DNA of 64,000 nt. Source: Chryseobacterium kimseyorum. GTDB taxonomy: Bacteria > Bacteroidota > Bacteroidia > Flavobacteriales > Weeksellaceae. The notes under the pieces are model-generated. The model ran no database searches. It had not been told where the DNA came from and saw nothing but the letters and a program-made list of their open reading frames with translations. Shown piece by piece: positions 1 to 8,807 of this stretch (its first letter is position 1; each line of letters opens with the position of its first letter). The stretch spans positions 81,053 through 145,052 of the forward strand of contig NZ_JAPDHW010000010.1 of the NCBI RefSeq assembly GCF_025971945.1. Direction: 5' to 3'. Both the position numbers and the translations under genes were made by a program.

Positions 1-443
1 TTCTCACCATTTTTCTCACTGTTGATGCTGGAGAAAATAATTTTCGAAGCCCATTCAGGATAGAAAAAACCATCGTCTTTCAGTTTTATCAAAGCTTCTT
101 CGAGATCTCTTGGGTGAGTGTTTTTTAAAAGGTAGCCTTTGGCGCCGTTTTTTATCATTTTAATCACGCTGCTGTCGTCCCCCTGCATACTCAATGCCAT
201 CACTTTGATATTGGGATGGTTGTTTTTAAGCCAAAGAACAGTTTCAAACCCATCCATAATCGGCATGCTGATATCCAGCAGAATAATTTCAGGTATTTCA
301 TGACTGGTTTTAAACTTATCAATAAGATCCTGCCCATTTTCTGCCACATAAATGACCTGAAAATCGGTGAAATTATCAATTATACTCTCGAGTGCTTTAG
401 CAATAAGCAGGTGGTCATCAACGATTACTATGGTTTTTTTCAT
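1..443 (-). CDS. NarL/FixJ-type response regulator (partial, C-terminus outside window)
   Basis: The receiver domain of a two-component response regulator is seen from its start to about residue 147; the window edge removes the rest, presumably a LuxR-type HTH domain. Visible marks are the N-terminal VDDH acidic pocket, the LLDISMP phospho-acceptor aspartate region, and the GAKGYLLKN segment with the conserved lysine. Its ATG overlaps the stop codon of the upstream kinase by four bases (ATGA, 440-443), so the two are almost certainly translated together and form a cognate pair. The family normally controls transcription after phosphotransfer. The target genes cannot be inferred here. Confidence 0.9.
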   Translation of the reverse strand, partial: MKKTIVIVDDHLLIAKALESIIDNFTDFQVIYVAENGQDLIDKFKTSHEIPEIILLDISMPIMDGFETVLWLKNNHPNIKVMALSMQGDDSSVIKMIKNGAKGYLLKNTHPRDLEEALIKLKDDGFFYPEWASKIIFSSINSEKNGE

Positions 444-1225
444 GGCTTATTTTTAAATCTGATATTGAGCTGCGTTCCACCGTTTATTTTACTTTCAAAA
501 ATGAAATCGGCACCGATGATCTTTGCCCTGTTTTTCATGTTCGTAAGCCCGATCCCGTTACTAAGTTTTTTTGAACTGTCAAAGCCTACACCGTCATCTT
601 TAATACAAAGTTCCCAGAGATTTTCCTCAGAGGTATTTAGCTCAATAAAAATATTTTTGCATTGAGAGTGTTTGATGCTGTTCTGTATAAATTCCTGAAT
701 GATCCTTAACAGTACATTTTTATGCACAAATTCTAACTCTAGCTGTTCAAAATTATGTTCAAAAAAAACCTCGCATTTCTTAAAAGCATTGGTGTTATCA
801 ACTTCTTCCTGAATGAGTGTGATGATTTCTTTCTGACTGATGTTGTCATCTGTCAGGGTTTTAGAGAGGCTCCGTAAATCCTGAAGAGACTGGTTAATAA
901 TTTGGGAAACCTGATCTATTCTATCACTCACCTCAGGAACTTTATTTTCATAAAGCATCTGTTGGGTATATAGGCTTACGAGGGTTAATTTTTGCCCGAT
1001 GTTATCGTGAAGTTCCCGCCCGATCTGCTGCATCGTCGCCTGCTGAATTTCAAGTTGTGTTGCCAGTAATTCTTTTTGATGAATTTCGTTTTTGATCTGA
1101 ATCTCGCTTAAATATTCCACCTTTCTCTGTTTGTACTTTCGGATGTAGATCATCACTGCTACGACAAACATGACGAAGAAGATATTGAATAAAAAAAGCG
1201 TTAAGAATAATTCTGTTTTCCCCAT
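440..1225 (-). CDS. Sensor histidine kinase, HisKA_3/NarX type
   Basis: A 261-residue kinase with one N-terminal membrane helix (residues about 5-28), a coiled-coil linker, a dimerisation/phospho-acceptor helix with the GRELHDNIGQKL motif (His near residue 73) and a C-terminal ATPase domain ending in a GIGLTNMKNRA glycine-rich box. There is no extracellular sensor domain. It overlaps the start of the response regulator by 4 nt. Its own ATG lies inside the end of the upstream membrane-protein gene (25-nt overlap). That arrangement suggests the separate membrane protein supplies or modulates sensing; this is inference from gene order. The same three-gene arrangement recurs at 24651-26706. Confidence 0.9.
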   Translation of the reverse strand: MGKTELFLTLFLFNIFFVMFVVAVMIYIRKYKQRKVEYLSEIQIKNEIHQKELLATQLEIQQATMQQIGRELHDNIGQKLTLVSLYTQQMLYENKVPEVSDRIDQVSQIINQSLQDLRSLSKTLTDDNISQKEIITLIQEEVDNTNAFKKCEVFFEHNFEQLELEFVHKNVLLRIIQEFIQNSIKHSQCKNIFIELNTSEENLWELCIKDDGVGFDSSKKLSNGIGLTNMKNRAKIIGADFIFESKINGGTQLNIRFKNKP

Positions 1226-1854
1226 ATAAATGAACCTGCAAATAACAGATACATCATGATTCCTGAAAATCGGAAATATACAAGATACATATCCCAGACC
1301 TCTCTGTAATCTGATAATAGCTGTAAGTAAAAAGTCCAGAACGGTAAAGTTCCTATATAAAACAAAGTTACACCAAGATTGATATAAAACATTTTGTTTT
1401 TTGCGAAATTGAGAATATTTTCCGAATTAATTTGCTTATAATATTCCATAATAACCAATAACGTTAGCAAAAGACTCCCGAAAGTATAATTGAATGAAAA
1501 AATATGTTTGTTTTTTACAAAATACAGTTCATTGGGAATGTACGCCAGCAAAAAAATCACACTGAAACCGAGGAATAATTTTTTATTTTGTAGAGACTGA
1601 TATCCGTAAAGCCAATAAAAAAATATAAATTCTGAAGGTATGATCAGGTAATTAAAGAATAAATTTTTAGGAAAGGAAATATAATTTCCGATAAAAGTCG
1701 CAAACATTTCACTGCAGAAAATAAAGATAAGGTAAATCGCAAAATAGAGGTATGGGCTACTTTTGATTTTCTTAAAAAAGAGAATTGCCGTAAATGCAGC
1801 AATACCTTCAGAAACCGTCATCGCAGTTTGTAAAACGAAATTAAAATCAATCAT
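1201..1854 (-). CDS. Polytopic membrane protein coupled to histidine kinase
   Basis: A 217-residue, strongly hydrophobic protein with about six or seven predicted membrane segments and short loops. No enzyme motif was recognised. It lies between a hypothetical gene (9-nt gap) and a histidine kinase gene whose start it overlaps, so it is translated as part of the same operon. A similar-sized membrane protein occupies the same place in the second kinase operon at 26086-26706, which argues for a conserved role as a sensory or accessory subunit of the kinase. The function is inferred from context only. Confidence 0.7.
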   Translation of the reverse strand: MIDFNFVLQTAMTVSEGIAAFTAILFFKKIKSSPYLYFAIYLIFIFCSEMFATFIGNYISFPKNLFFNYLIIPSEFIFFYWLYGYQSLQNKKLFLGFSVIFLLAYIPNELYFVKNKHIFSFNYTFGSLLLTLLVIMEYYKQINSENILNFAKNKMFYINLGVTLFYIGTLPFWTFYLQLLSDYREVWDMYLVYFRFSGIMMYLLFAGSFIWGKQNYS

Positions 1855-1863
1855 TAAATAAAA

Positions 1864-2370
1864 TTAGTAAGACTCTACAATAGAATTATTTGGCGGGATG
1901 AGAGCTCCGTGATTTTGACCTAATGCACCTGGTGTTAACGCCAATGCCTGTTCATTATCAGAATTTTTATCTTCAAAAGGATTAAAATCGAAGTTGAGCA
2001 TATCTCCTCCTTCAGCCTCTTTTAATTTTGTAGGAATCATAACGATAGTATGTCTTTTTCCATAATCCTGTGGGATGGGTTGAGAGGGAGTTTCAGAATA
2101 GGCGCCGTAGTATAAACGAATTCCCAGATCTTTCGTTTGACAGTGTGGATCAATGCGTAAGGCTTCAGATTCGATCTCTGCAATGAATTTTTTAATCGTC
2201 TGCAGATCAAACCAGATAGAATGTGCATCTTGCATCCCTAAGTTTGCATCTATATAGCTCAATTGCTTGTTACGGTACTGATCTACCAGATCCTGAATAA
2301 ACTCGGTTGGCAAAACGGCAGCATCCATACTGAAGTTCTGCTTCCCGCCAGTAGTTACATCTGTTTCCAT
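1864..2370 (-). CDS. Hypothetical cytoplasmic protein, first gene of kinase operon
   Basis: A 168-residue soluble protein without signal peptide or membrane segment; I do not recognise a family with confidence. It has a mixed, acidic composition with a low-complexity Asn/Pro/Gly-rich C-terminal part (after about residue 120). It opens the minus-strand operon leading to the membrane protein, kinase and regulator, ending 9 nt before the next start, so co-transcription is likely. A role in the signalling pathway is possible but nothing in the sequence shows it. The ATG at 2370 is the first in-frame start after a long AT-rich leader. Confidence 0.6.
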   Translation of the reverse strand: METDVTTGGKQNFSMDAAVLPTEFIQDLVDQYRNKQLSYIDANLGMQDAHSIWFDLQTIKKFIAEIESEALRIDPHCQTKDLGIRLYYGAYSETPSQPIPQDYGKRHTIVMIPTKLKEAEGGDMLNFDFNPFEDKNSDNEQALALTPGALGQNHGALIPPNNSIVESY

Positions 2371-2483
2371 GATATAAGTGTTTTGAAATTAGTTTTTTAC
2401 AAATTAATGAAAAAAAAGTATAATACAACAGCGTGTTTTTACGGATACAGAGAATGTGTTTTTTACGGATGCTCAAAAACAGA

Positions 2484-2512
2484 AATATCCACAGACAAAG
2501 TCTGCGGATATT
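2484..2512 (-). terminator. Rho-independent terminator downstream of clpB
   Basis: Hairpin with arms AATATCC-x-CAGAC and GTCTG-x-GGATATT around an AAA loop, with one A/C mismatch. Read on the minus strand it is followed by a T-rich tract (TTTCTGTTTTTG). It lies 34 nt past the clpB stop codon. Confidence 0.7.
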
Positions 2513-2545
2513 CCCTTTAAAAATAACATATATGAAAAAAACTAC

Positions 2546-5140
2546 TTACTTTTCTGTCGGTCTGAAAACCAAACCTGTTTCCTCAAAATAATCCAAGGTG
2601 ATTCTATCGCCGTCATTCACGGTTCCTGCGAGAATTTCTTTTGATAATTTATTCAAAACTTCCTGCTGAATGACTCTTTTTAAAGGTCTTGCGCCGAAAA
2701 CTGGGTCGTAACCTTTGTTGGTCAGGTAATCCAAAGCATCCTGCGTTGCGGTCATCATAATATTTCTTTTCAATAACATATCATTGAAACCTCTCAACTG
2801 ATACTGAACAATTTTTCCGATTTCTTTTTTTCTTAAAGGCTGGAACAACACGGTTTCATCAATCCTGTTCAGGAATTCGGGACGAAGCGTCTGTTTCAAC
2901 AAATCAAAAACCTGAATTTTTGTTTTATCAACAATTTCATCCTGATTTTCCTCGATAATATTTTCAAAATTCTCCTGAATAATATGCGAACCGAGATTTG
3001 AAGTCATAATGATAATGGAGTTTTTGAAATTAACCACACGACCTTTGTTATCCGTCAATCTTCCGTCATCCAAAACCTGTAATAAGGTGTTGAAAACATC
3101 CGGATGTGCTTTTTCAATTTCATCCAAAAGCACGACTGAATAAGGTCTTCTTCTCACAGCTTCCGTCAATTGTCCACCTTCGTCATAACCCACATATCCC
3201 GGAGGCGCACCAACCAAACGAGAAACCGAATGTCTTTCCTGATATTCACTCATATCAATTCTCGTCATATTGTTTTCATCATCGAATAAAAACTCAGCTA
3301 AAGCCTTTGCGAGCTCCGTTTTACCAACTCCAGTTGTTCCTAAAAATAGAAAACTTCCAATCGGTTTTTTCTCGTCACTCAATCCTGCTCTGTTTCTTCT
3401 GATGGCGTCTGCAACAGCTTCGATGGCTTCTTCCTGACCGACAACTCTGTGATGAAGTTCGGTTTCAAGGTGCAATAATTTTTCTCTTTCAGATTGAAGG
3501 AGTTTGGTCACAGGAATTCCTGTCCATTTTCCAATCACTTCTGAAATGTTATCAGCCGTTACTTCTTCCTTAATCAATTCATTCTGATGGTTTTGCATTT
3601 CCAGTTCGAGTTTCTGCAAAGCATCTTCTTTCTCCTTGATTTTCCCGTACTGAATTTCAGCGACTTTTGCGTAATCTCCAGCTCTCGAAGCTCTTTCAGC
3701 CTCAAGTTTCAGAGACTCAATATCTTTTTTAATCGAAGTTAAATCTTCAGATTTTTGTTTTTCTTTCAGCCATTTGGCGTTGATTTCATTTCTTTCCTCA
3801 GAAATTTTCGAAATATCTTCTTTCAAATGGTCGATTTTAGTCTGGCTTCCTTCTCTTGAAATGGCCGCCAGTTCAATTTCCATCTGCATCAATTTTCTGT
3901 CAAGAACATCGAGTTCTTCTGGTTTCGAATTGATTTCCATTCTCAGTTTAGCTGAAGCTTCATCAATCAAATCAATCGCTTTGTCCGGTAAAAAACGGTC
4001 TGAAATATATCGTTGAGACATTTCAACTGCCGCAATAATCGCTTCATCTTTGATTCTTACTTTATGGTGCGCTTCATATTTATCTTTAATTCCACGCAAA
4101 ATCGAAATTGCCGATTCGGTATCCGGTTCTTCCACCATCACTTTCTGGAAACGTCTTTCTAAGGCTTTATCTTTTTCAAAATATTTTTGATATTCATTTA
4201 AAGTCGTTGCACCGATGGCTCTCAATTCTCCTCTTGCCAAAGCTGGTTTCAGAATATTGGCAGCATCCATCGCACCTTCACCACCTCCGGCTCCCACCAA
4301 GGTGTGGATTTCATCGATGAAAAGAATAATTTGTCCGTCTGATTTAATGACTTCATTCACAACAGATTTCAAACGCTCTTCAAACTCACCTTTGTATTTG
4401 GCACCGGCAATCAAAGCACCCATATCCAAAGAGTACAAAGTTTTATCCTGCAAGTTTTCAGGAATATCACCACTGATAATTCGGTGTGCAATTCCTTCTG
4501 CAATCGCCGTTTTACCAACGCCTGGTTCACCGATTAAAATTGGATTGTTTTTAGTTCTTCTCGAGAGAATCTGCAAAACTCTTCTGATTTCTTCATCACG
4601 GCCAATGACCGGGTCGAGTTTTCCTTCGGCAGCGAGTTCGTTGAAGTTTTTAGCATATTTATTTAAGGATTGATACGTCTCTTCTGAACTTGCAGAAGTG
4701 GCTTTCGAACCTTTTCTTAATTCTTTGATTCCGCCTTCCAGAAGACTTTTGGTCACGCCCATATCTTTCAGAGTTTTAGAAACTTCTGAATTGGTTTCCA
4801 AAAGTGACAGCCAAAGATGTTCGATGGTCACGAATTCATCACCCATTTTTTTAGCTATGTTCGGTGCGTCCAACAAAACTTTGTTTGCTGAATTTGAAAG
4901 ATAAATATTCCCTCCCTGTACTTTTGGAAGTCTTTCTAAATTTTCTCTGTTTCGCTCTCTTACCAAAGTGGCATCTGCTTCAGATTTCTTGAGTAAAAAA
5001 GGCGATATATTTTCATCCACTTGAAAGATTCCTTCCAGTAAATGTTGTGGTTCTATCTGTTGATTGCCAAATTCCATTGCCACTTGCTGAGCGGCCTGGA
5101 TGGCTTCCTGTGATTTTACGGTATATTGGTTTAAGTTCAT
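2546..5140 (-). CDS. clpB: ATP-dependent disaggregase ClpB
   Basis: An 864-residue Hsp100 chaperone of normal length for ClpB. It would work with DnaK to pull apart protein aggregates after heat stress. In order: an N-terminal Clp-N double repeat (about 1-145), NBD1 with Walker A GEPGVGKT and Walker B LFIDEIHTLVGAGGG, the long coiled-coil M-domain (about 400-525) that separates ClpB from ClpA/ClpC, NBD2 with GTTGVGKT and VVLLDEIEKAHPDV plus sensor MTSNLGS, and the C-terminal D2-small domain. There is no ClpP-binding IGF/IGL loop visible. It is monocistronic, with its own terminator downstream and a 360-nt non-coding region upstream. I did not find a convincing promoter on the minus strand. 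Confidence 0.97.
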   Translation of the reverse strand: MNLNQYTVKSQEAIQAAQQVAMEFGNQQIEPQHLLEGIFQVDENISPFLLKKSEADATLVRERNRENLERLPKVQGGNIYLSNSANKVLLDAPNIAKKMGDEFVTIEHLWLSLLETNSEVSKTLKDMGVTKSLLEGGIKELRKGSKATSASSEETYQSLNKYAKNFNELAAEGKLDPVIGRDEEIRRVLQILSRRTKNNPILIGEPGVGKTAIAEGIAHRIISGDIPENLQDKTLYSLDMGALIAGAKYKGEFEERLKSVVNEVIKSDGQIILFIDEIHTLVGAGGGEGAMDAANILKPALARGELRAIGATTLNEYQKYFEKDKALERRFQKVMVEEPDTESAISILRGIKDKYEAHHKVRIKDEAIIAAVEMSQRYISDRFLPDKAIDLIDEASAKLRMEINSKPEELDVLDRKLMQMEIELAAISREGSQTKIDHLKEDISKISEERNEINAKWLKEKQKSEDLTSIKKDIESLKLEAERASRAGDYAKVAEIQYGKIKEKEDALQKLELEMQNHQNELIKEEVTADNISEVIGKWTGIPVTKLLQSEREKLLHLETELHHRVVGQEEAIEAVADAIRRNRAGLSDEKKPIGSFLFLGTTGVGKTELAKALAEFLFDDENNMTRIDMSEYQERHSVSRLVGAPPGYVGYDEGGQLTEAVRRRPYSVVLLDEIEKAHPDVFNTLLQVLDDGRLTDNKGRVVNFKNSIIIMTSNLGSHIIQENFENIIEENQDEIVDKTKIQVFDLLKQTLRPEFLNRIDETVLFQPLRKKEIGKIVQYQLRGFNDMLLKRNIMMTATQDALDYLTNKGYDPVFGARPLKRVIQQEVLNKLSKEILAGTVNDGDRITLDYFEETGLVFRPTEK

Positions 5141-5180
5141 ATGATGTGTATTTTGATTCTTTAATTTCTACCTATCAATT

Positions 5181-5275
5181 TTAAGATTTTAAACATCAGA
5201 TTTCAGACCAGAGGTTTTTGATAAGTGCTAATTTTCAAAGTGATTGTTCTAATTTCTGATGTTCTAAATCTTATT
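5181..5275. repeat. Imperfect inverted repeat upstream of clpB
   Basis: Arms around 5181-5207 and 5249-5275 read as near reverse complements (core ACATCAGA at 5193-5200 and TCTGATGT at 5255-5262, with flanking AAGATTT on both sides). It resembles the repetitive intergenic inserts seen elsewhere in this window. Confidence 0.45.
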
Positions 5276-5460
5276 TAGTCATTTAATTCGGTTAGCTTAT
5301 CGCAAAAAGTATTCTATTATTGAATTTATAAATTTTGAAGACAAATTTTCCGAATATTATATTGTTGGAATTCGTTTTATTGCCAAATTTTCCGATATGT
5401 GCTTTTTAATTTAAATTTCAGATGTACATTTTGACCTTTTAATATTTTGAAGCTGTTGAA

Positions 5461-5490
5461 TTGAGATTTAAAACAGAATAATTACTTTTG
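5461..5490 (+). promoter_or_regulatory. Bacteroidota-type promoter of the TetR gene
   Basis: TTG at 5461-5463, a 19-nt spacer, and TACTTTTG at 5483-5490, an exact match to the TAnnTTTG -7 element. The ATG begins 10 nt later, so the transcript is nearly leaderless. No copy of the CTAACA/TGTTAG operator is present here. Confidence 0.75.
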
Positions 5491-5500
5491 CACTCACATC

Positions 5501-6076
5501 ATGGAGCTTAAAGAAAAACAGAAAAAAATATTAGACGTTGCGGTAGAACTTTTCAAAGAGAAAGGCTATATGGGCAGCTCAGTAAGAGATTTGGCAACAA
5601 AACTTAATATCAAAGCGGCTTCTTTGTATGCGCACATACGTTCGAAGGAAGAAATTCTTGAATGGATTTGTTTTGGAATTGCACACGAGTTTTTCGCTCA
5701 GCTTCAGGAAATTAAAAACACCAATCTTCCTCCAAAAGAAAAATTAAACCTGTTTATCGACAAACATTTGTCTGTCGTTCTCAATAACCGCGATGTGACC
5801 CACATTTATTCTAACGAGTGGAAGCATTTAGACGGACGGCTCCCTGAATTTGTCGAGATGAGAAAAAACTATCAGCTGGAGGTCGAGCAGTTATTGCTTG
5901 AAATCTATAAGGCCGAAAACTGGGAACTGAAATCTCCGACTTTCACCACAAGATTTATCCTTCATACTTTGAACAACTCGTATTTTTGGTTTAAAAGAAA
6001 TACAGAATCTTCAGTTGACATTAAGGAGGAAATCAGAGATAAAATACTTTTCGGCTTGCTGGGAAACCAGAAATAG
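5501..6076 (+). CDS. TetR/AcrR-family regulator, probable phenylacetate repressor
   Basis: A 191-residue regulator with an N-terminal TetR helix-turn-helix (about residues 6-52; VRDLATKLNIKAASLYAHI recognition region) and an all-helical C-terminal ligand domain. It stands directly in front of paaK in the same orientation, with 242 nt between. In several bacteria a TetR-type PaaR represses paa genes and is released by phenylacetyl-CoA, so the same role is inferred here; the sequence itself shows only family and position. A palindrome behind the paaK promoter (6298-6311) is the natural candidate operator. Enterobacterial PaaX (GntR-like) is not present. Confidence 0.85.
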   Translation: MELKEKQKKILDVAVELFKEKGYMGSSVRDLATKLNIKAASLYAHIRSKEEILEWICFGIAHEFFAQLQEIKNTNLPPKEKLNLFIDKHLSVVLNNRDVTHIYSNEWKHLDGRLPEFVEMRKNYQLEVEQLLLEIYKAENWELKSPTFTTRFILHTLNNSYFWFKRNTESSVDIKEEIRDKILFGLLGNQK

Positions 6077-6266
6077 TATATTAATCCTGTTAGATTTAAA
6101 AAAAATTGCAGTGTATAACCAGCGTGTTTGTAATTTTGAAGAAGTCTAATATGAACGGAAAGGTTTAGATTCAACAAAACCTCATAGTTACCTTCCATAC
6201 GTCCTAAAACCTTCGATTCAAAATTATTTAGAATCATTCAAAATATGATAAAAGTCAGTTATTTTT

Positions 6267-6296
6267 TTGCCATCTGAAAATTTCTTTTTAATTTTA
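6267..6296 (+). promoter_or_regulatory. Probable paa operon promoter
   Basis: TTG at 6267-6269, a 19-nt spacer and TAATTTTA at 6289-6296, one mismatch from TAnnTTTG. Transcription would begin inside or just after the palindrome at 6298-6311, close to the paaK start at 6319. Confidence 0.6.
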
Positions 6297-6297
6297 C

Positions 6298-6311
6298 CTA
6301 ACAAATGTTAG
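6298..6311. promoter_or_regulatory. Candidate TetR operator before paaK
   Basis: CTAACA-AA-TGTTAG, a perfect 6+6 inverted repeat with a 2-nt centre, placed 1 nt after the -7 element and 7 nt before the paaK ATG. A bound TetR dimer would cover the transcription start. The partner protein is inferred from the adjacent TetR gene. Confidence 0.6.
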
Positions 6312-6318
6312 TTAGTTT

Positions 6319-7638
6319 ATGGATTTTGCAGTTGAATATTTAAAACTTGACCAATTGAGAGCTCTTCAGTCCGAGAGATTGAAGGATTTGGTGGTTTATC
6401 TTGAAGAGAAGTCAGATTTTTACAAAGGAAAATTTGACGAATTAGGAATTTCAAATCAGGATATCAGGACCATTGAAGATATTTCCAAGCTTCCTATCAC
6501 TTACAAACAGGATTTAAGAGACAATTATCCGTTCGGATTGTTTACAGTTCCGAAAAATGAACTGCAGAGAATTCACTGTTCAAGCGGAACAACAGGAAAA
6601 CCGACAGTCGTTGGCTATACTGAAGAAGACGTTGATCTTTTCAGCGAAGTGGTGGCGAGATCATTAAATGCAGCCGGAGCAAAACCGGGGATGCAGTTAC
6701 ATAACGCTTACGGTTATGGAATTTTCACCGGTGGACTCGGACTTCATTACGGTGCAGAAAAATTAGGAATGAGCGTTCTTCCAATCTCGGGAGGAATGAC
6801 TTCAAGACAGGTTGATCTCATTATCGATTTTCAGCCGGAAGTTCTTTGTTGCTCGCCTTCTTACGCATTAACCATCGCTGATGAATTTGCCAAAAGAGGA
6901 ATCTCGGCAGACGAAATCAGTTTAAAATATGCCGTTTTAGGTTCAGAACCCTGGACGGAAATTATAAGACATCATATCGAAGAAAGACTGGGCGTTCATG
7001 CAACCAATATTTATGGTTTAAGTGAAATTATCGGTCCTGGAGTTTCGATGGAAGATTTTGAGGAGAAAGGAGGCTCTTACATTTGGGAAGATCATTTTTA
7101 TCCTGAAATTTTAGATCCTATTACCAGAGAACCGCTTCCATACGGTGAAGAAGGTGTATTGGTGATTACAACTTTAACTAAAAAAGCGATGCCGCTTCTC
7201 CGTTACTGGACGAATGATATTACAAGTCTGTACTACGACGAAAATGCCAAAAGAACCATGGTTAAAATGAAACCAATTCTGGGCAGAGCCGATGATATGC
7301 TGATTGTAAGAGGCGTAAATGTGTATCCAAGCCAGATTGAGGAGGCTTTTTCCCATGTAAAAGGAGTGGTTCCGAATTATTATCTGACTCCGATTGAGAA
7401 AGAACAGATGTGTGTGGCACTCGACATCGACGTAGAAATTGATGATGAATTGGTGACCTCAGAAAATTTAAATATAAATTCAGATGAATATCTTATTTTC
7501 GCAGGAAATTTTGGGAAAAGCATCGAAAACGAAATAAAAAAGAGGGTAGGAATTACCACGAAAGTGAAAATTCATGCTCAGGACAGCTTACCGAAATGCG
7601 AAGGTGGAAAAATTAACAGAATACTAAAGACAAAATGA
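6319..7638 (+). CDS. paaK: Phenylacetate-CoA ligase
   Basis: A 439-residue AMP-forming ligase that activates phenylacetate to phenylacetyl-CoA, the first step of the pathway. The AMP-binding P-loop SSGTTGKPTVVGYT lies near residues 93-106, the YGLSE motif near 235, and the C-terminal adenylation lid carries GRADDMLIVRGVNVYPSQIE. Length and motifs match the PaaK family. It is the first gene after the probable promoter/operator and overlaps paaE by four bases (ATGA at 7635-7638), so translation is coupled. Confidence 0.96.
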   Translation: MDFAVEYLKLDQLRALQSERLKDLVVYLEEKSDFYKGKFDELGISNQDIRTIEDISKLPITYKQDLRDNYPFGLFTVPKNELQRIHCSSGTTGKPTVVGYTEEDVDLFSEVVARSLNAAGAKPGMQLHNAYGYGIFTGGLGLHYGAEKLGMSVLPISGGMTSRQVDLIIDFQPEVLCCSPSYALTIADEFAKRGISADEISLKYAVLGSEPWTEIIRHHIEERLGVHATNIYGLSEIIGPGVSMEDFEEKGGSYIWEDHFYPEILDPITREPLPYGEEGVLVITTLTKKAMPLLRYWTNDITSLYYDENAKRTMVKMKPILGRADDMLIVRGVNVYPSQIEEAFSHVKGVVPNYYLTPIEKEQMCVALDIDVEIDDELVTSENLNINSDEYLIFAGNFGKSIENEIKKRVGITTKVKIHAQDSLPKCEGGKINRILKTK

Positions 7639-8720
7639 ATTCATTTTATAAATTAAAAACTGTAAAAGTTCAGAAAGATACCAATGATGCGGTAAACGTT
7701 GCGTTGGAAATTCCTGAGGAGCTGAAGGATAAATTCAGGTTCAAACAGGGGCAGTATCTGAATTTTAAACTGATGGTTAACGGTAATGAAGAGCGCCGTT
7801 CTTATTCTATCTGCAATGCGCCGAGCGAAAAAAGCAACACGCTTGAAGTTTTGGTGAAGCTTTTGGAAGGCGGAAGAGTTTCCGGATATTTCAATGAGCA
7901 TCTGCACATGGATGAGGTTTTGGAAGTGATGCCTCCGATGGGCGGTTTTAATACTTCTTATCATCCGACCAACACAAAAACCTATGTTGGATTGGCTGCA
8001 GGAAGCGGAATCAGCCCTATTCTTTCTAATTTGAAGGAAAGTCTTTATCAGGAACCGAATTCCAACGCATATCTTTTCTACAGCAACAGAAGTATGAATC
8101 ATGTGATGAAAAAAGCTGAGATTGATAAGTTGGTAGAGCAGTTTAACGGTAGACTGAAAGTGGTTTATCTGGTAAGCCGTGAAAAACACGCTGACCCAAT
8201 TTTTGAGGGAAGAATTTCTCCTGAAAAACTGGATCATTTATTTGAAAGGTATACAGACATCGACGTGAAGGAAGCTACTTATTTTATTTGTGGGCCTTCG
8301 GAGATGATTAAAGGGATTTCTGATTATTTAAAGAAAGACAAAAAAGTTCCTGCGATTCAGGTTCTGTTTGAATATTTCTCGGCTCCGGATGAAGAAGATT
8401 CTGCGGAAATGAGCGATGAATTCAAGGCCATTGCCAATATTGAAAGTATGGTAACGGTGATTATCGATGATGATGAATACTCGTTCCATTTGAATTCAAA
8501 AAAAGAGAGTATCTTAGATAAAGCATTGAAAGACAATCTTCCAGTGCCTTTTGCCTGCAAAGGAGGAGTTTGCTGTACGTGTAAAGCGGAAGTTCTCGAA
8601 GGAGAAGTTTTCATGGAGAAAAATTTCGCATTAACGGAAGACGAAGTAGCCAGAGGTTTTGTTCTGACTTGCCAGTGTCACCCGACAACGAATGTGGTGA
8701 TGCTAAATTATGATGTGTAA
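7635..8720 (+). CDS. paaE: Phenylacetyl-CoA epoxidase reductase subunit PaaE
   Basis: A 361-residue ferredoxin-NADP reductase-like protein passing electrons from NAD(P)H to the PaaA di-iron centre. The N-terminal FAD domain has RRSYSICN, the central NAD-binding part has GLAAGSGISPILS and FICGPSEM, and the C-terminal plant-type 2Fe-2S ferredoxin has ACKGGVCCTCKA with the fourth cysteine in LTCQCHP. Start overlaps the paaK stop. In many proteobacteria paaE follows paaABCD; here it precedes paaA, separated from it by a repeat-filled gap (8722-8800). Confidence 0.95.
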   Translation: MNSFYKLKTVKVQKDTNDAVNVALEIPEELKDKFRFKQGQYLNFKLMVNGNEERRSYSICNAPSEKSNTLEVLVKLLEGGRVSGYFNEHLHMDEVLEVMPPMGGFNTSYHPTNTKTYVGLAAGSGISPILSNLKESLYQEPNSNAYLFYSNRSMNHVMKKAEIDKLVEQFNGRLKVVYLVSREKHADPIFEGRISPEKLDHLFERYTDIDVKEATYFICGPSEMIKGISDYLKKDKKVPAIQVLFEYFSAPDEEDSAEMSDEFKAIANIESMVTVIIDDDEYSFHLNSKKESILDKALKDNLPVPFACKGGVCCTCKAEVLEGEVFMEKNFALTEDEVARGFVLTCQCHPTTNVVMLNYDV

Positions 8721-8721
8721 T

Positions 8722-8800
8722 TAAATTAATGTAACAATATATTAATTTACCAATGTAACAATCATTGGTACATTGTTAGACTGATACATTGTTAAATTGG
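8722..8800. repeat. Intercistronic inverted repeat, family 2 (paaE-paaA)
   Basis: Fills almost the whole paaE-paaA gap. It has two copies of AATGTAACAAT (8728-8738, 8752-8762) facing two copies of TACATTGTTA (8769-8778, 8785-8794). The right end carries TGATACATTGTTAAATT (8783-8799), which recurs exactly upstream of paaZ (18650-18666). Confidence 0.8.
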
Positions 8801-8807
8801 AAAAATT

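Larger units (their letters stand above)
5141..5500. other. Non-coding divergent region between clpB and the TetR gene
   Basis: 360 nt, very AT-rich. It holds the TetR-gene promoter (5461-5490) and an imperfect inverted repeat (5181-5275) whose arms share ACATCAGA/TCTGATGT. No open reading frame of note and no clear minus-strand promoter for clpB were seen. Confidence 0.6.

Noticed and set aside
7653..8237. A 194-codon open frame antisense to paaE
   Set aside because: The plus-strand PaaE is certain; the antisense product shows no known motif.
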